Source of the DNA: Pasteurella oralis
Lineage (GTDB): Bacteria > Pseudomonadota > Gammaproteobacteria > Enterobacterales > Pasteurellaceae
NCBI RefSeq assembly: GCF_002850605.1
Contig: NZ_NXGB01000010.1
Span: 1-44,398 of the forward strand
Length of the DNA: 44,398 nucleotides
Direction of reading: 5' to 3'
The notes beneath the pieces were generated by a model. The model was not told the origin of the DNA, ran no database searches, and was given only the letters and a program-made list of their open reading frames with translations. The position numbers were made by a program, and so were the translations under genes. Position 1 is the stretch's first letter. The number at the start of each line of letters is the position of its first letter. This document shows, one piece after another, positions 35,149 to 44,209 of this stretch.

Positions 35149-37470
35149 TTAAATCCAATCTCTTGTTAAATGAGAATTCAATTTTTCCTCACATAATGAA
35201 ATTAAAGTTTCTGTCGTATGTTGACGATCTGGAAATTGAGTACTGAGATAAATATGACGAGCTAAAGACAATATTGTATAAACCTCAATATCTTGTGCTG
35301 TAGCGGTTGAATTATTCGTTAAAAAAGTATTAATAAATGCTTGTTGATGTGCAGATAACGCGTGAGGGTTTGCATACTGACGAATAGCAAACTCTTGAAT
35401 ATGAGCTAAGTAATTTCCCGCATCTAAGGCAGCATGTCCCTGACAAACTAAATCAAGATCAAGTAGCACCATATATCCCGGATACCCACTACGTTCTAAT
35501 ATCTGATCTTGATAAAAATCTCTGTGTACAGAAACAACAGGTAATTTTGAAAGTAAGCTCACTATTTTTTCACAATCAGAAAGCAGCTTTGCAATACGAA
35601 TAGAAAATGCAGGTAACAGAAGTTGTACTTGCATTAGGCGATCACGCAAAATTTGTAATTCCTGCTCAGCCGTCCAAACAGGCAAATCTACCCATTTTTC
35701 GACCGCACTTTGATGTAATGCTCGTAGTGCTTGTGCCACTGCACAACCCAAAAAAGCTAAACGTTGGTTTTGAGGTATTAGCATATCACCGATACAACGT
35801 CCACTCACTTTAACTTGTAGCCATGTTCTTTGTGCAGGCAATATACTTAATGGTTGTGGGACACTCACAGGCATACTTTGATCAAATCCATTTTGCCACA
35901 ATGCTTTTTGAATTTGAAAAGAACGCTTATCTAATCCTTTACTCCGATACTTTCCTATCACACATTGCTTTGTTTTTTTAGACTCAATTTGGTATTCAAT
36001 CAAGGCACGTCGTTGAATTTTATAACGGATAAGCTGCGCAGATTCTAATACTCCTTGAAACTGTTCAGGCAATACCTGCTTCAATAAATCTTGCATTTGC
36101 GTAATATCAATTAGCGTAAATAAGATTGAATCAAAAGATAAATCTACCTGTTGTTTCTCTGCTGAAACGACAGATTGAGTAACTGTTTTACTTAGGATAT
36201 TTTCAACACGTTGTAATAACAATAACGTATGCTGTTCCCATTCTGGGCTCCGTTTACGGAAAGGTTCGATAGCCAAACGCAACATAGCTGAAGCCACAAA
36301 CCAAGATAATCCTTCTAGACTAAATTGTGTTTTAGCTTGATAAACACTTAAAAACTTAGTGATTAAATCCTCTGTCTGCCATACAGGTAAAACCCCTTCA
36401 ATTACTTGCAATTCTAGCCTTGCTTGTAGAGTAGCCAAATCTAACAGTGGATTTCCATGCGCTGAGCGATCCCAATCTAAAAGATATAATTCATCAATGT
36501 CTTGTTTATCTTGGCTTTTCACAACTTGATCTAATGAAAAATCACCATGAATCAGCGTGAATAGTTCTGATGACTGTGCGGATAATCCTTTAGAGATACG
36601 CGCAGCTAATTGAGTAAACCAAGAAACATACTCTGGCAAAATATGTTGAAATGCTTGCTGAACACCTTTTAAGGACTGAATTTCATCACTAATTTGATAA
36701 GTAATAGGATGACTATAACTCGTACTATGTACTTGCGCTAATAAGGTTGCTAGCTGGTAGATATCTTCAGTAGAGCAAATAAAACCTGTTTCAGGACATA
36801 AACTCTCGCCCTCTTGCCAACTTGTGATCACGGAACAAAAATGTCCATTACTACCAAGCAGTTTTACATAGCCTTGAGCCATACCAAAAGCAGCACCAGT
36901 TAATACTCGACTAAAATCAGAGGCTTTGATTGTACGTACAACTAATGTTTGCTTATTCTGAGTAATCTTTGCGACTAATCTACGCTCTGGTTTGTAACGC
37001 AAAATATCAATATTTACATATTGTTGAACCATCTCAGATATAGGACAGCAATCGAATAGCTGATGGCGTAGTTTATTATTGATTAACCAACCTAAATAGC
37101 GTATACCTCGATCATAGGCGGGATGCAAAAGCATAACGTATAAATCAAACAAGGCTAAAGGCGCATTAGGATCTGCCTCTCGAATGAGTTTTTGTCGCTT
37201 CGGATTAGCCCAAGACTCGGCAAACCGTGCTGGCGTTAATGCTTTAGCATAGTAATAATTCACACTGCCATCTTGCAATACAATTCGTAAAGTACCAGCA
37301 CAACTGTTATTTGGTTTGTAACGCAAATATTGGATATCAACCCGCCTTATCGCGTAAAACTGAGGCAGCTTTCGCAATCTGTCCAATAATAAGTCATTAT
37401 CTAACAAGGCAATTAAACCTGGTAAATCCGTATCTCTTGCAATGATTCTTTTATCCGCATCTGTAAGCAT
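35149..37470 (-). CDS. Protein with tandem APH / choline-kinase-like domains
   Basis: A 773-residue cytosolic protein of unknown substrate. Two phosphotransferase lobes: the first with LIHGDFSLDQ (H308) and LLDWDRSAHGNPLLDLA, the second with SVHRDFYQDQ (H649) and LLDLDLVCQGHAALDAG. Both have Gln where most APH enzymes have the metal-binding Asn. The N-lobe motif LRYKP occurs at 49-53 and 157-161 and as IRYKI at 481-485, so the protein may hold a remnant third lobe at its N-terminus. I start at the ATG 37470 (AAGG upstream). Position between the ABC exporter and ugd suggests phosphorylation of a sugar, lipid-linked glycan or glycolipid, or sensing of it. That is inference. Confidence 0.8.
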   Translation of the reverse strand: MLTDADKRIIARDTDLPGLIALLDNDLLLDRLRKLPQFYAIRRVDIQYLRYKPNNSCAGTLRIVLQDGSVNYYYAKALTPARFAESWANPKRQKLIREADPNAPLALFDLYVMLLHPAYDRGIRYLGWLINNKLRHQLFDCCPISEMVQQYVNIDILRYKPERRLVAKITQNKQTLVVRTIKASDFSRVLTGAAFGMAQGYVKLLGSNGHFCSVITSWQEGESLCPETGFICSTEDIYQLATLLAQVHSTSYSHPITYQISDEIQSLKGVQQAFQHILPEYVSWFTQLAARISKGLSAQSSELFTLIHGDFSLDQVVKSQDKQDIDELYLLDWDRSAHGNPLLDLATLQARLELQVIEGVLPVWQTEDLITKFLSVYQAKTQFSLEGLSWFVASAMLRLAIEPFRKRSPEWEQHTLLLLQRVENILSKTVTQSVVSAEKQQVDLSFDSILFTLIDITQMQDLLKQVLPEQFQGVLESAQLIRYKIQRRALIEYQIESKKTKQCVIGKYRSKGLDKRSFQIQKALWQNGFDQSMPVSVPQPLSILPAQRTWLQVKVSGRCIGDMLIPQNQRLAFLGCAVAQALRALHQSAVEKWVDLPVWTAEQELQILRDRLMQVQLLLPAFSIRIAKLLSDCEKIVSLLSKLPVVSVHRDFYQDQILERSGYPGYMVLLDLDLVCQGHAALDAGNYLAHIQEFAIRQYANPHALSAHQQAFINTFLTNNSTATAQDIEVYTILSLARHIYLSTQFPDRQHTTETLISLCEEKLNSHLTRDWI
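35702..35710 (-). repeat. DNA uptake signal sequence
   Basis: Exact ACCGCACTT inside the tandem-kinase gene, so this gene has been in a Hin-type genome for some time. Confidence 0.85.
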
Positions 37471-37515
37471 ATTGATACCTTTGTTTAATTCTAGGCAAAT
37501 ACTTATATACAAAAA

Positions 37516-39369
37516 TTAAGCAAGTTGCATTTTCCACCAAGCGGCATAATTTCCTTCTGCCTTTAATAATTGCAAGTGTTCTCCCTGTTCAACAACTGCA
37601 CCTTTATCTACGAATAAAATACGATCAGTTCTCGCAGCAAGCGCAAGATTATGCGTGATTATAATTGTAGTTCGTCCCTTCATCAGATTATCTAGTGCTA
37701 GAATCACTTGTGTTTCACTTTCTTGATCCAATCCAACTGTAGGTTCATCTAGAATTAAAATCGCACTTTTATTCATCGCTGCTCGCGCAATAGCAATTCT
37801 TTGTCTTTGACCACCTGATAAAGATCCTCCTCGTTCACTTAACACCGTATCGTAACCATCTGGTAATCTAAGAATAAAATCATGTGCTTGTGCTAATTTC
37901 GCGGCAGCAATGATTTCTTCATCACTTATTTTCTCTGCACGATTAATCGCTCCTAACGCAATGTTTTCACGGATGGGCAATCCAAACAATAAGTTGTCTT
38001 GTGGCACAATCGCAATTTGACTACGTACACTGGCTATTTGATAATCTCGAATATCTTTTCCATCAATACGAATAACGCCACTATCTGCTTCATACAATCT
38101 TAATAATAAGCTAGTGATTGTGGATTTACCTGCGCCAGACGGACCGATGATCGCCACGCTTTCGCCAGCATTAATGACAAAATCCATATTTCTAAGTACG
38201 GCTGGTGCATCTTTATCTGTTCCATGATAGCCAAACTCAACATGCTCAAAACGAATTTCCCCGCGCACATCAGCTAATGGCAGTGCATCTGGTTTATCTT
38301 GAATATCTGGTTGCTCATCTAACAAATTCACAACACGTTCACCTGCTGCCAGCGCTTTTGAAAGGCGACCAGTATACTTAGCATATTCTCTAACAGGTCT
38401 AAACGCATTGTTTAAATAAGACATAAAAATAATCAGCTCACCAGGCGTCATCTCTCCACCTAAAACGGAATAAGCACCTTTGAGCAATACTGCAGCAGAC
38501 ACTAATGCCACGATAATATCGACTCGACGCTCAAGACCTGCTGATAATTTCTTTGACTGCACATTCTGCTTGCGACTTTCTGTATCATCACCAACAAAAC
38601 TACGAATAGTTTCATTTTCTAATGAAAGAGATTGGACAGTACGAATTGAACCAATAAATTCTGCTGCTTTAGAAGCCAATGCACCTTCTCTTTTCCGTTG
38701 AGCACGGCTAACTTCATGGATACGTTTACTTGAACGGACAGTACTCCACCAAATTAACGGTATAGCAAGCAATGTAATCGAAGTAAGTTGCCAATTGATA
38801 TATATCATCATTGCAAACATCCCTGCTAATATCAGGATATTTGCCAGCATAGGCATCAACGCAGTAATTACTGCTTCACGCAGCATGCCTATGTCATTAA
38901 TCAGGCGCATAGTTAAATCACCTGTTCTTGCTTGCGAATGAAAACGCAGTGATAAACGTTGTAAATGTGCAAACAGGTCATTACGAACTCGGCTTAAAAT
39001 CCGACTGCCAGCTAAAGCAAGCCCAACTGTACTGACATAACTAGAGCCTGCCATAAATAAAGCAATCAACACGACTGCAGCTGCACAACCGAATAACAAA
39101 TGTGCGGTGTCTACAGAAGTGAGTAATGATGCGATAAAGCCATTTAATGCTTTGGTATCTTTAGCAGACTCTGCGGAAACCTCTACAGCATCTAACAATA
39201 CATAATCGACCACAAATGCTAAAGGCAATGGCTTAAGCAGGCGCATTGCAGTCGCAAGCAATAATGCACATAAAGCACCAAAGACTAACATTCGCTCAGG
39301 ATAAATATATTCTTTTAAACGATAAGCTACTGACCACCATGCGTTTTTATTGACTGTCTTTTTGCTCAT
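37516..39369 (-). CDS. ABC exporter, MsbA / lipid-flippase type (fused permease and ATPase)
   Basis: A 617-residue half-transporter that would work as a homodimer in the inner membrane. The transmembrane domain covers about 1-340 with hydrophobic segments such as LLFGCAAAVVLIALFMAG and LANILILAGMFAMMIYIN. The ATPase has Walker A GPSGAGKSTITS, Q-loop VPQDN, signature LSGGQRQRIAIARA, Walker B AILILDEPTVGLD and H-loop IITHN. Family members move lipid A, lipid-linked oligosaccharides or peptides. Here, between glycosyltransferases and the kinase-like gene, a glycolipid is the most likely cargo. Confidence 0.9.
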   Translation of the reverse strand: MSKKTVNKNAWWSVAYRLKEYIYPERMLVFGALCALLLATAMRLLKPLPLAFVVDYVLLDAVEVSAESAKDTKALNGFIASLLTSVDTAHLLFGCAAAVVLIALFMAGSSYVSTVGLALAGSRILSRVRNDLFAHLQRLSLRFHSQARTGDLTMRLINDIGMLREAVITALMPMLANILILAGMFAMMIYINWQLTSITLLAIPLIWWSTVRSSKRIHEVSRAQRKREGALASKAAEFIGSIRTVQSLSLENETIRSFVGDDTESRKQNVQSKKLSAGLERRVDIIVALVSAAVLLKGAYSVLGGEMTPGELIIFMSYLNNAFRPVREYAKYTGRLSKALAAGERVVNLLDEQPDIQDKPDALPLADVRGEIRFEHVEFGYHGTDKDAPAVLRNMDFVINAGESVAIIGPSGAGKSTITSLLLRLYEADSGVIRIDGKDIRDYQIASVRSQIAIVPQDNLLFGLPIRENIALGAINRAEKISDEEIIAAAKLAQAHDFILRLPDGYDTVLSERGGSLSGGQRQRIAIARAAMNKSAILILDEPTVGLDQESETQVILALDNLMKGRTTIIITHNLALAARTDRILFVDKGAVVEQGEHLQLLKAEGNYAAWWKMQLA

Positions 39370-39392
39370 GCAGTTGAATCCTATTCAAATCA

Positions 39393-40586
39393 TTAGTTTT
39401 TCTCGTTTTTACAAGAACGAGCGATATCTAAAATACGCTCAACGACGGATAACCAACTATGATATTGTTCAGCAGTAAACCGTGCATTCTGTCCCAGTTG
39501 CTGTGCTGTTGACGGTGAAACAAATAGTTCTGCGATACTGTTCGCCATTTTTGAAGGTTCATCAGGCACAACAAGAATGCCATTGTAATTATTCTCAATA
39601 ACTGAATCTAAATGCCCCACTCGAGTAGCAATGATTGGTAACCCTGCTGCCATATATTCATAAATTTTTAAAGGTGAAAAATAGAACTTATCTATTGTAG
39701 GATAAGGGGCAACAGCAATATCCATTTTAGCTAACCACATAGGTACAGTTTCTGGCGCAACAGCACCAGTAAACTGTACATACTCTAACAGCCCTAATTT
39801 TTCAATCTCATCACTAAGTGCTTGATATTGAGGACCATCACCAACAATTAATAAACGCGTGTTATATCCTCGTTCTCTCAATAAAGACCAAGCCTGAACT
39901 AAAATAGACACCCCATGCCAAGGCTTCAGTGTTCCTAAAAAGCCTATCGTTGGTATGGTCATTTCACCTTGCTCAACAAATTGTTTCAAACGTTGAGCAT
40001 TTTCTGTAGCCGCTTGTGCAAAGCGAGAAAGATCAACACCATTGGCAATAACATGTATTTTTCCCTTCGCTTTATCAAAAGTTTCTAAATAATGTTTTAC
40101 ACCAGGTGAAACAGCAATCATCGCATCTGCATTAGCAAAAACACTTTCTGCAACAATTTGTGCCTCTTTTTCTAAAGGTAATTCACGATGTTTTTTCTGT
40201 TCTTCAATTAAAGGCGCATTGACTTCTAAGATTCCAATACAACCATGCTTTTTAGCAAAATGCATACCTGCTTGACTCCAAAGAGAATAGCGCTCATAAA
40301 TAAGATCAAATTTCTCTGTATCTTCCAATATTTTTTCTACCTCAGCATTCGCCACTAATGCTGCTAATGCTCGCTCTTTATTAGAAGAATTTGGTAAGGC
40401 AGGCAAAACATGAACAGGAATATGCTTCAATTCTTCAGGTGGCTCACCACCTAAACGTTGTGCAAATAATGTGACATCTAAACCATTTTGAAGCATTCCT
40501 TTGATGACTTCTTGGACATGGACGGAAGCACCTTTGGTGCCAAATACAGGAATACCAGGATCAGCACAAATATACGCGACTCGCAT
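39393..40586 (-). CDS. Glycosyltransferase family 4 (first of two)
   Basis: A 397-residue GT-B enzyme. The N-terminal acceptor lobe opens VAYICADPGIPVFGTKGASV, where the Gly-rich loop binds. The C-terminal donor lobe has TIGFLGTLKPWHGVSILVQA and the EX7E motif SPLKIYEYMAAGLPIIATRV. It likely transfers a sugar from an NDP-sugar onto a lipid-linked acceptor on the cytosolic face. Donor and acceptor cannot be read from sequence. Confidence 0.9.
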   Translation of the reverse strand: MRVAYICADPGIPVFGTKGASVHVQEVIKGMLQNGLDVTLFAQRLGGEPPEELKHIPVHVLPALPNSSNKERALAALVANAEVEKILEDTEKFDLIYERYSLWSQAGMHFAKKHGCIGILEVNAPLIEEQKKHRELPLEKEAQIVAESVFANADAMIAVSPGVKHYLETFDKAKGKIHVIANGVDLSRFAQAATENAQRLKQFVEQGEMTIPTIGFLGTLKPWHGVSILVQAWSLLRERGYNTRLLIVGDGPQYQALSDEIEKLGLLEYVQFTGAVAPETVPMWLAKMDIAVAPYPTIDKFYFSPLKIYEYMAAGLPIIATRVGHLDSVIENNYNGILVVPDEPSKMANSIAELFVSPSTAQQLGQNARFTAEQYHSWLSVVERILDIARSCKNEKN

Positions 40587-40642
40587 AACTTTTCCTTCTA
40601 TTTGATACTTGTTTTAACTTACAAAAATCATTTAAAAATAAA

Positions 40643-41866
40643 TTAGTTATCAATTGCAGTACGAAACAACGCTTGTAATAGCGCTACATTTTTATCTTCA
40701 TCATACTCACGCTCAATCAAAGCTCGAGCCTGATAAGAAAGTGTTTTACAAAGCTCAACATCTGCTAATAGGCACTGTATCGCATCAGCTAATGCTGTAG
40801 GGTCATTTGGCTGCACACATAACCCTGTAATGCCATCTTGGACTAATTCAGGGATACCCGCGACATGAGTAGAAATGACAGGTGTTCCTAATGCCATAGA
40901 TTCTAAAAGTACAGTTGGTAAACCATCTCTATCTCCGTCTTCACTAATGACACTTGGCGCAATCATCATATTCGCGGACCTCATAAATTTGATGATTTCT
41001 GGTTGTGGCATTGGGCCAACCATTTGTACAATATCGCTAATATTTAAGGCATCAATTTGCGCTTGTAACTGTTCACGCAAAGTTCCATCTCCAACTAAAG
41101 TGCATCGCATATCAATATTACGTTGTTTTAATATCGCAAGCGCATCTAATAAAACACTAAAGCCTTTCTTTGGCACCAAACGACCCACTGCGAGAATCTG
41201 ACGGTTAGGAGAATGAAAAGATTGATAAGGGAATTTACTGAGATCCATTCCGTTATAAATTCGGACCGCACTTGCTGCATCACTACCATATTTTTCACGC
41301 AAATAAGTCAGGTTATAGTCAGAAACAGTCACGGTTGCTGATGCATCATGCATTTTCTGCCCTAGTTCAGTGGACTGCTCATATTGGTAATAAATATCTT
41401 TAGCATGTGCTGTAAAGGTATAAGTAATATCTGCAAAAATCGCAGCTTGTCTAGCAACTGTAGTCGCCTGAGTGCCAAAGTGCGCATGTAAATGCTGAAT
41501 ACCTCTTTTCTTAATCTCTAATGCTAACAGTATACTTTGAGCAATTTCATGTATTGTGCCTTTTGCACTCTCTAATTTAATTGCGAAATCAGACAACTGA
41601 CTAAATCCTTGTGTCATTATTCCCCACAAGGTTTCAGTATTACGCTGTTTATCTACTAAACGGGTTACTGGTGCTCTAACTTGTGAAATACCATCTTGAA
41701 AATGGGTTTCCATTACTGGTCCTAAAGCAAAAATATCAATTTTTGTACCCGCCCTTTCATGTGCCAGAATCTCATTTACAACAAAAGTTTCAGAAAAACG
41801 AGGATAACGTTTTAGCACATAACCAATATACATTGGCTTTAATTCACTTAAAGTCATGGTGTTCAT
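40643..41866 (-). CDS. Glycosyltransferase family 4 (second of two)
   Basis: A 407-residue GT-B enzyme resembling colanic-acid-type transferases. YVLKRYPRFSETFVVNEILA opens the acceptor lobe, HLHAHFGTQATTVARQAA follows, and the donor lobe has ILAVGRLVPKKGFSVLLDAL and DGLPTVLLESMALGTPVIST. Start at 41866, where GGAG lies six bases upstream; a longer frame to 41878 is less likely. Carries one uptake signal at 41265. Confidence 0.9.
   Translation of the reverse strand: MNTMTLSELKPMYIGYVLKRYPRFSETFVVNEILAHERAGTKIDIFALGPVMETHFQDGISQVRAPVTRLVDKQRNTETLWGIMTQGFSQLSDFAIKLESAKGTIHEIAQSILLALEIKKRGIQHLHAHFGTQATTVARQAAIFADITYTFTAHAKDIYYQYEQSTELGQKMHDASATVTVSDYNLTYLREKYGSDAASAVRIYNGMDLSKFPYQSFHSPNRQILAVGRLVPKKGFSVLLDALAILKQRNIDMRCTLVGDGTLREQLQAQIDALNISDIVQMVGPMPQPEIIKFMRSANMMIAPSVISEDGDRDGLPTVLLESMALGTPVISTHVAGIPELVQDGITGLCVQPNDPTALADAIQCLLADVELCKTLSYQARALIEREYDEDKNVALLQALFRTAIDN
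41265..41273 (-). repeat. DNA uptake signal sequence
   Basis: Exact ACCGCACTT inside the second GT4 gene. Confidence 0.85.
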
Positions 41867-41897
41867 GATTAACTCCACAGAAAAATATGTAGATAAA

Positions 41898-43100
41898 TTA
41901 AGAATTAGTCGCTAACTTACTTACAATCGATTGAATTTGTATAACTACATTATCCAACCCATTAAAACGCAATACATTTCTAGCATTAAGCTGCTCTTTT
42001 TTCTCTGCTATCCAGGAAGACAGCGCATCAGGCGAAAGAGAGTTAGGATGTAAACAATCGACAATGCCCATTTCAGCTAATCTGGAAGCACGTATACATT
42101 GTTCCTTTCTTGGTGTAATTCGCGGTACAATTAATGCTCTTTCATTAAATGATAAAATTTCAGTGACAGTATTGTATCCGCCCATTGAAATGATGCATTC
42201 AGCATCCTGCATCAATTTGAGAGGCTCAGCAACAAAATCAACAACATGAATTTCAGGACGTTGTTCAATCATATCGTGAATTTGTTTGCGTTGTTCTTCT
42301 GGCATTAAAGCACCAGTAATGAGCAAGCCATTCCAACCCTCTGGGAGGTCTGCCTGCATAAAAGTTTTTGCTAGTTGAAAACCATCTTGCCCGCCGCCAA
42401 CAACACAAAGCGCATAAGGCGCTTCAACACTTGATGAAATCACTGTATCCAGTCCTTGAACTTCCATACGGCGAGTTTGATCTAAATAGCCCACATATTG
42501 CAATTTCTCACGAATATCTTGATCAAGCCCATATTCTTTTGCTAAATCAAAAAAATGAGGATCACCATATACCCAGATACTATTAAAATACAAACGAATA
42601 ATTTCTAAATTCTTTAGTTTTTTCCATTGTTGACGAACCACATCGGGCTCATCAATAATATCTCGTAACCCTAATACAATATGAGTTCCTCGACTTGCTA
42701 ATACAGGCAAAACACTATCTAACTCATTCATTGCCCCACGCGGTACATTATCAATAACCACGATATCTGGTTTAAATGAATCTAAAGTTGCATAGATGAT
42801 TTGTCTGCGCACCTCAACTAGGCGATCAATATCAGTGCCTAAAGAACTAGGAATATATTTGCCTTCTGCCGTTTTAAAATAGCTCGGCATAGTGACAGTA
42901 TCTGCTCCTTTTGGTAACTTAAACGCACCAGATTCTCTGACACCTGAAAGTAATAGAATTTCTGTATTTGGACATGCTTGTAGCACTGATTGAGCTAACA
43001 ACATATTTCGACGAATATGCCCTAATCCCATAGTATCGTGAGAATAAAAGGCAATTCGAGATGGGAATAAACAATCACACTTTTCTAATAGATTTTGCAT
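41898..43100 (-). CDS. MurG-like (GT28/GT1) glycosyltransferase
   Basis: A 400-residue GT-B enzyme. The N-lobe has RIAFYSHDTMGLGHIRRNML, where GxGH is the acceptor/phosphate loop of MurG-type enzymes. The C-lobe has CVVGGGQDGFQLAKTFMQA and CIISMGGYNTVTEILSFNER, the nucleotide-sugar site. MurG-like enzymes act on lipid-linked acceptors, which fits a flippase-exported product. First clear gene of the six-gene operon; the next gene begins after 31 bases. Confidence 0.85.
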   Translation of the reverse strand: MQNLLEKCDCLFPSRIAFYSHDTMGLGHIRRNMLLAQSVLQACPNTEILLLSGVRESGAFKLPKGADTVTMPSYFKTAEGKYIPSSLGTDIDRLVEVRRQIIYATLDSFKPDIVVIDNVPRGAMNELDSVLPVLASRGTHIVLGLRDIIDEPDVVRQQWKKLKNLEIIRLYFNSIWVYGDPHFFDLAKEYGLDQDIREKLQYVGYLDQTRRMEVQGLDTVISSSVEAPYALCVVGGGQDGFQLAKTFMQADLPEGWNGLLITGALMPEEQRKQIHDMIEQRPEIHVVDFVAEPLKLMQDAECIISMGGYNTVTEILSFNERALIVPRITPRKEQCIRASRLAEMGIVDCLHPNSLSPDALSSWIAEKKEQLNARNVLRFNGLDNVVIQIQSIVSKLATNS

Positions 43101-43161
43101 AATTGATTTTCTCTCAAGTTCCTAAAATAGCTAAACACCACTCATATAAAATATAAAAAAT

Positions 43162-43344
43162 TTAAATAAAATCACTTCTTTTGACAGATACTACCTTAAT
43201 AAAGTATAAAATAAAAGCAATAAAACCTATTAAAGCACAAATTTTAACCAAGCAATACCACATTGATTTTATTAATAAAACAGAAAGAAATATAAATATA
43301 ACTTTTAATAACAAAGAAGTTAAAAAAAGAAAGAAAAACATCAA
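43162..43344 (-). CDS. Doubtful small hydrophobic ORF upstream of the glycan operon
   Basis: A 60-codon frame with two hydrophobic stretches (FLFLTSLLLKVIFIFLSVLL and ICALIGFIAFILYFI) and a basic tail. It lies 61 bases before the MurG-like gene, same strand. There is no ribosome site, and the local A-rich plus strand makes Phe/Leu/Ile codons common on the other strand, so it may be an artefact. Confidence 0.2.
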   Translation of the reverse strand: MMFFFLFLTSLLLKVIFIFLSVLLIKSMWYCLVKICALIGFIAFILYFIKVVSVKRSDFI

Positions 43345-43539
43345 ATGGAGAAAAACTATCTTTACTAGAAAAAATCAAGCACTATTGACAGTATGTCCAA
43401 ACTAACTTATGAACTATCCCTTAGAAATTCACACTTATTTCTTCCTTTTTATTTCTTAAAAGCGTATTGAATAAAAAATCTCCCGCATACAAGGTCAAAA
43501 TATTTCCCTCAGTTATAAAATGAAATTCGCGAAAAATAG

Positions 43540-43548
43540 ACCGCACTT
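43540..43548 (-). repeat. DNA uptake signal sequence
   Basis: Exact ACCGCACTT beside the IS remnant. Confidence 0.85.
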
Positions 43549-43572
43549 AGCAAGTAAAGTGAGCTAACGCCT

Positions 43573-43616
43573 AAAAGTTGGACTTACTCACCAATAGATT
43601 AAGATGCAGATTTTTA
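43573..43616 (+). repeat. Left inverted repeat of the IS remnant
   Basis: Pairs with 44154-44197, including an exact run CACCAATAGATTAAGATGCA. Confidence 0.85.
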
Positions 43617-43849
43617 TAGGTAAATATTATTTAATTAAATGTTGTCAACAGAGTGTTAAATGACCAATTAGGGGCACATAAAATAGCTGAACACTATCAT
43701 TTCTATCGCCCGTCTTCTGATTGCAACAATTTCAGAAACAAAGTATTACTGGACTGATTCCTTAACTTAACAAAGGGCATGTATGAAAAATGAAAAAATA
43801 CGATGAGACTAAAAAAACTTAAAAAGACCAACTGGTATTCAGGTATTTT

Positions 43850-44058
43850 TGAAGCGCACGACCTATCCTGAAGCGGAAAACGACATTTTAAAAAAGCTCA
43901 AAGAGCTGGACGAGAGAAAACCCAAGCCAAAAACCAAGTCATCTACAAGTTGAAAGATAAGCATCAGCTATCCTTATTATTACAACTCGTATCCTTATCC
44001 CCTTCAACTTGTTACTATAAAGCAACTATCAAAGAAAAGACGACTGCTCGTCTATAGA
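43850..44058 (+). pseudogene. IS3-family transposase fragment (end of orfA, start of orfB)
   Basis: One frame reads RTTYPEAENDILKKLKELDE and ends at a stop; the +1-shifted frame goes on QVIYKLKDKHQLSLLLQLVS then LSPSTCYYK, the N-terminus of IS150-type OrfB. A stop at 44058 and loss of the DDE core show it is dead. A further piece (LINQRYLLYPEINKWLFERY) follows near 44080-44140. Confidence 0.7.
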
Positions 44059-44153
44059 TAACAGGTTAAGATTTGGTTGCTGATAAATCAACGTTATCTT
44101 CTCTACCCAGAAATCAATAAGTGGTTGTTTGAACGATATATGATATTTAATCA

Positions 44154-44197
44154 TAAAAACCTGCATCTTAATCTATTGGTGAATAAATCCAACTTTT
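44154..44197 (-). repeat. Right inverted repeat of the IS remnant
   Basis: Reverse complement of the left end with about four mismatches. Confidence 0.85.
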
Positions 44198-44209
44198 TGG
44201 GACATAACA

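Larger units (their letters stand above)
43560..44209. mobile_element. Internally deleted IS3/IS150-type insertion sequence
   Basis: About 650 bases bounded by inverted ends: IRL at 43573-43616 and IRR at 44154-44197 match at about 40 of 44 bases (AAAAGTTGGA ... CACCAATAGATTAAGATGCA). Outside them the homology decays towards TG/CA ends. Between them lie fragments of an IS3-family orfA/orfB, with frameshifts and most of the catalytic domain missing. No clear target duplication is seen. Both ends survive, so it might be moved in trans by a full-length relative. Confidence 0.8.

Noticed and set aside
35607-35813. ORF opposite the tandem-kinase gene
   Set aside because: Shadow of a well-supported reading frame with conserved kinase motifs.
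43181-43405. 74-codon Lys/Ile/Asn-rich plus-strand ORF
   Set aside because: Composition reflects an A-rich stretch; no ribosome site and no motif.
43101-43559. JUMPstart/ops element for RfaH control upstream of the glycan operon
   Set aside because: No GGCGGTAG core was seen in the spacer.
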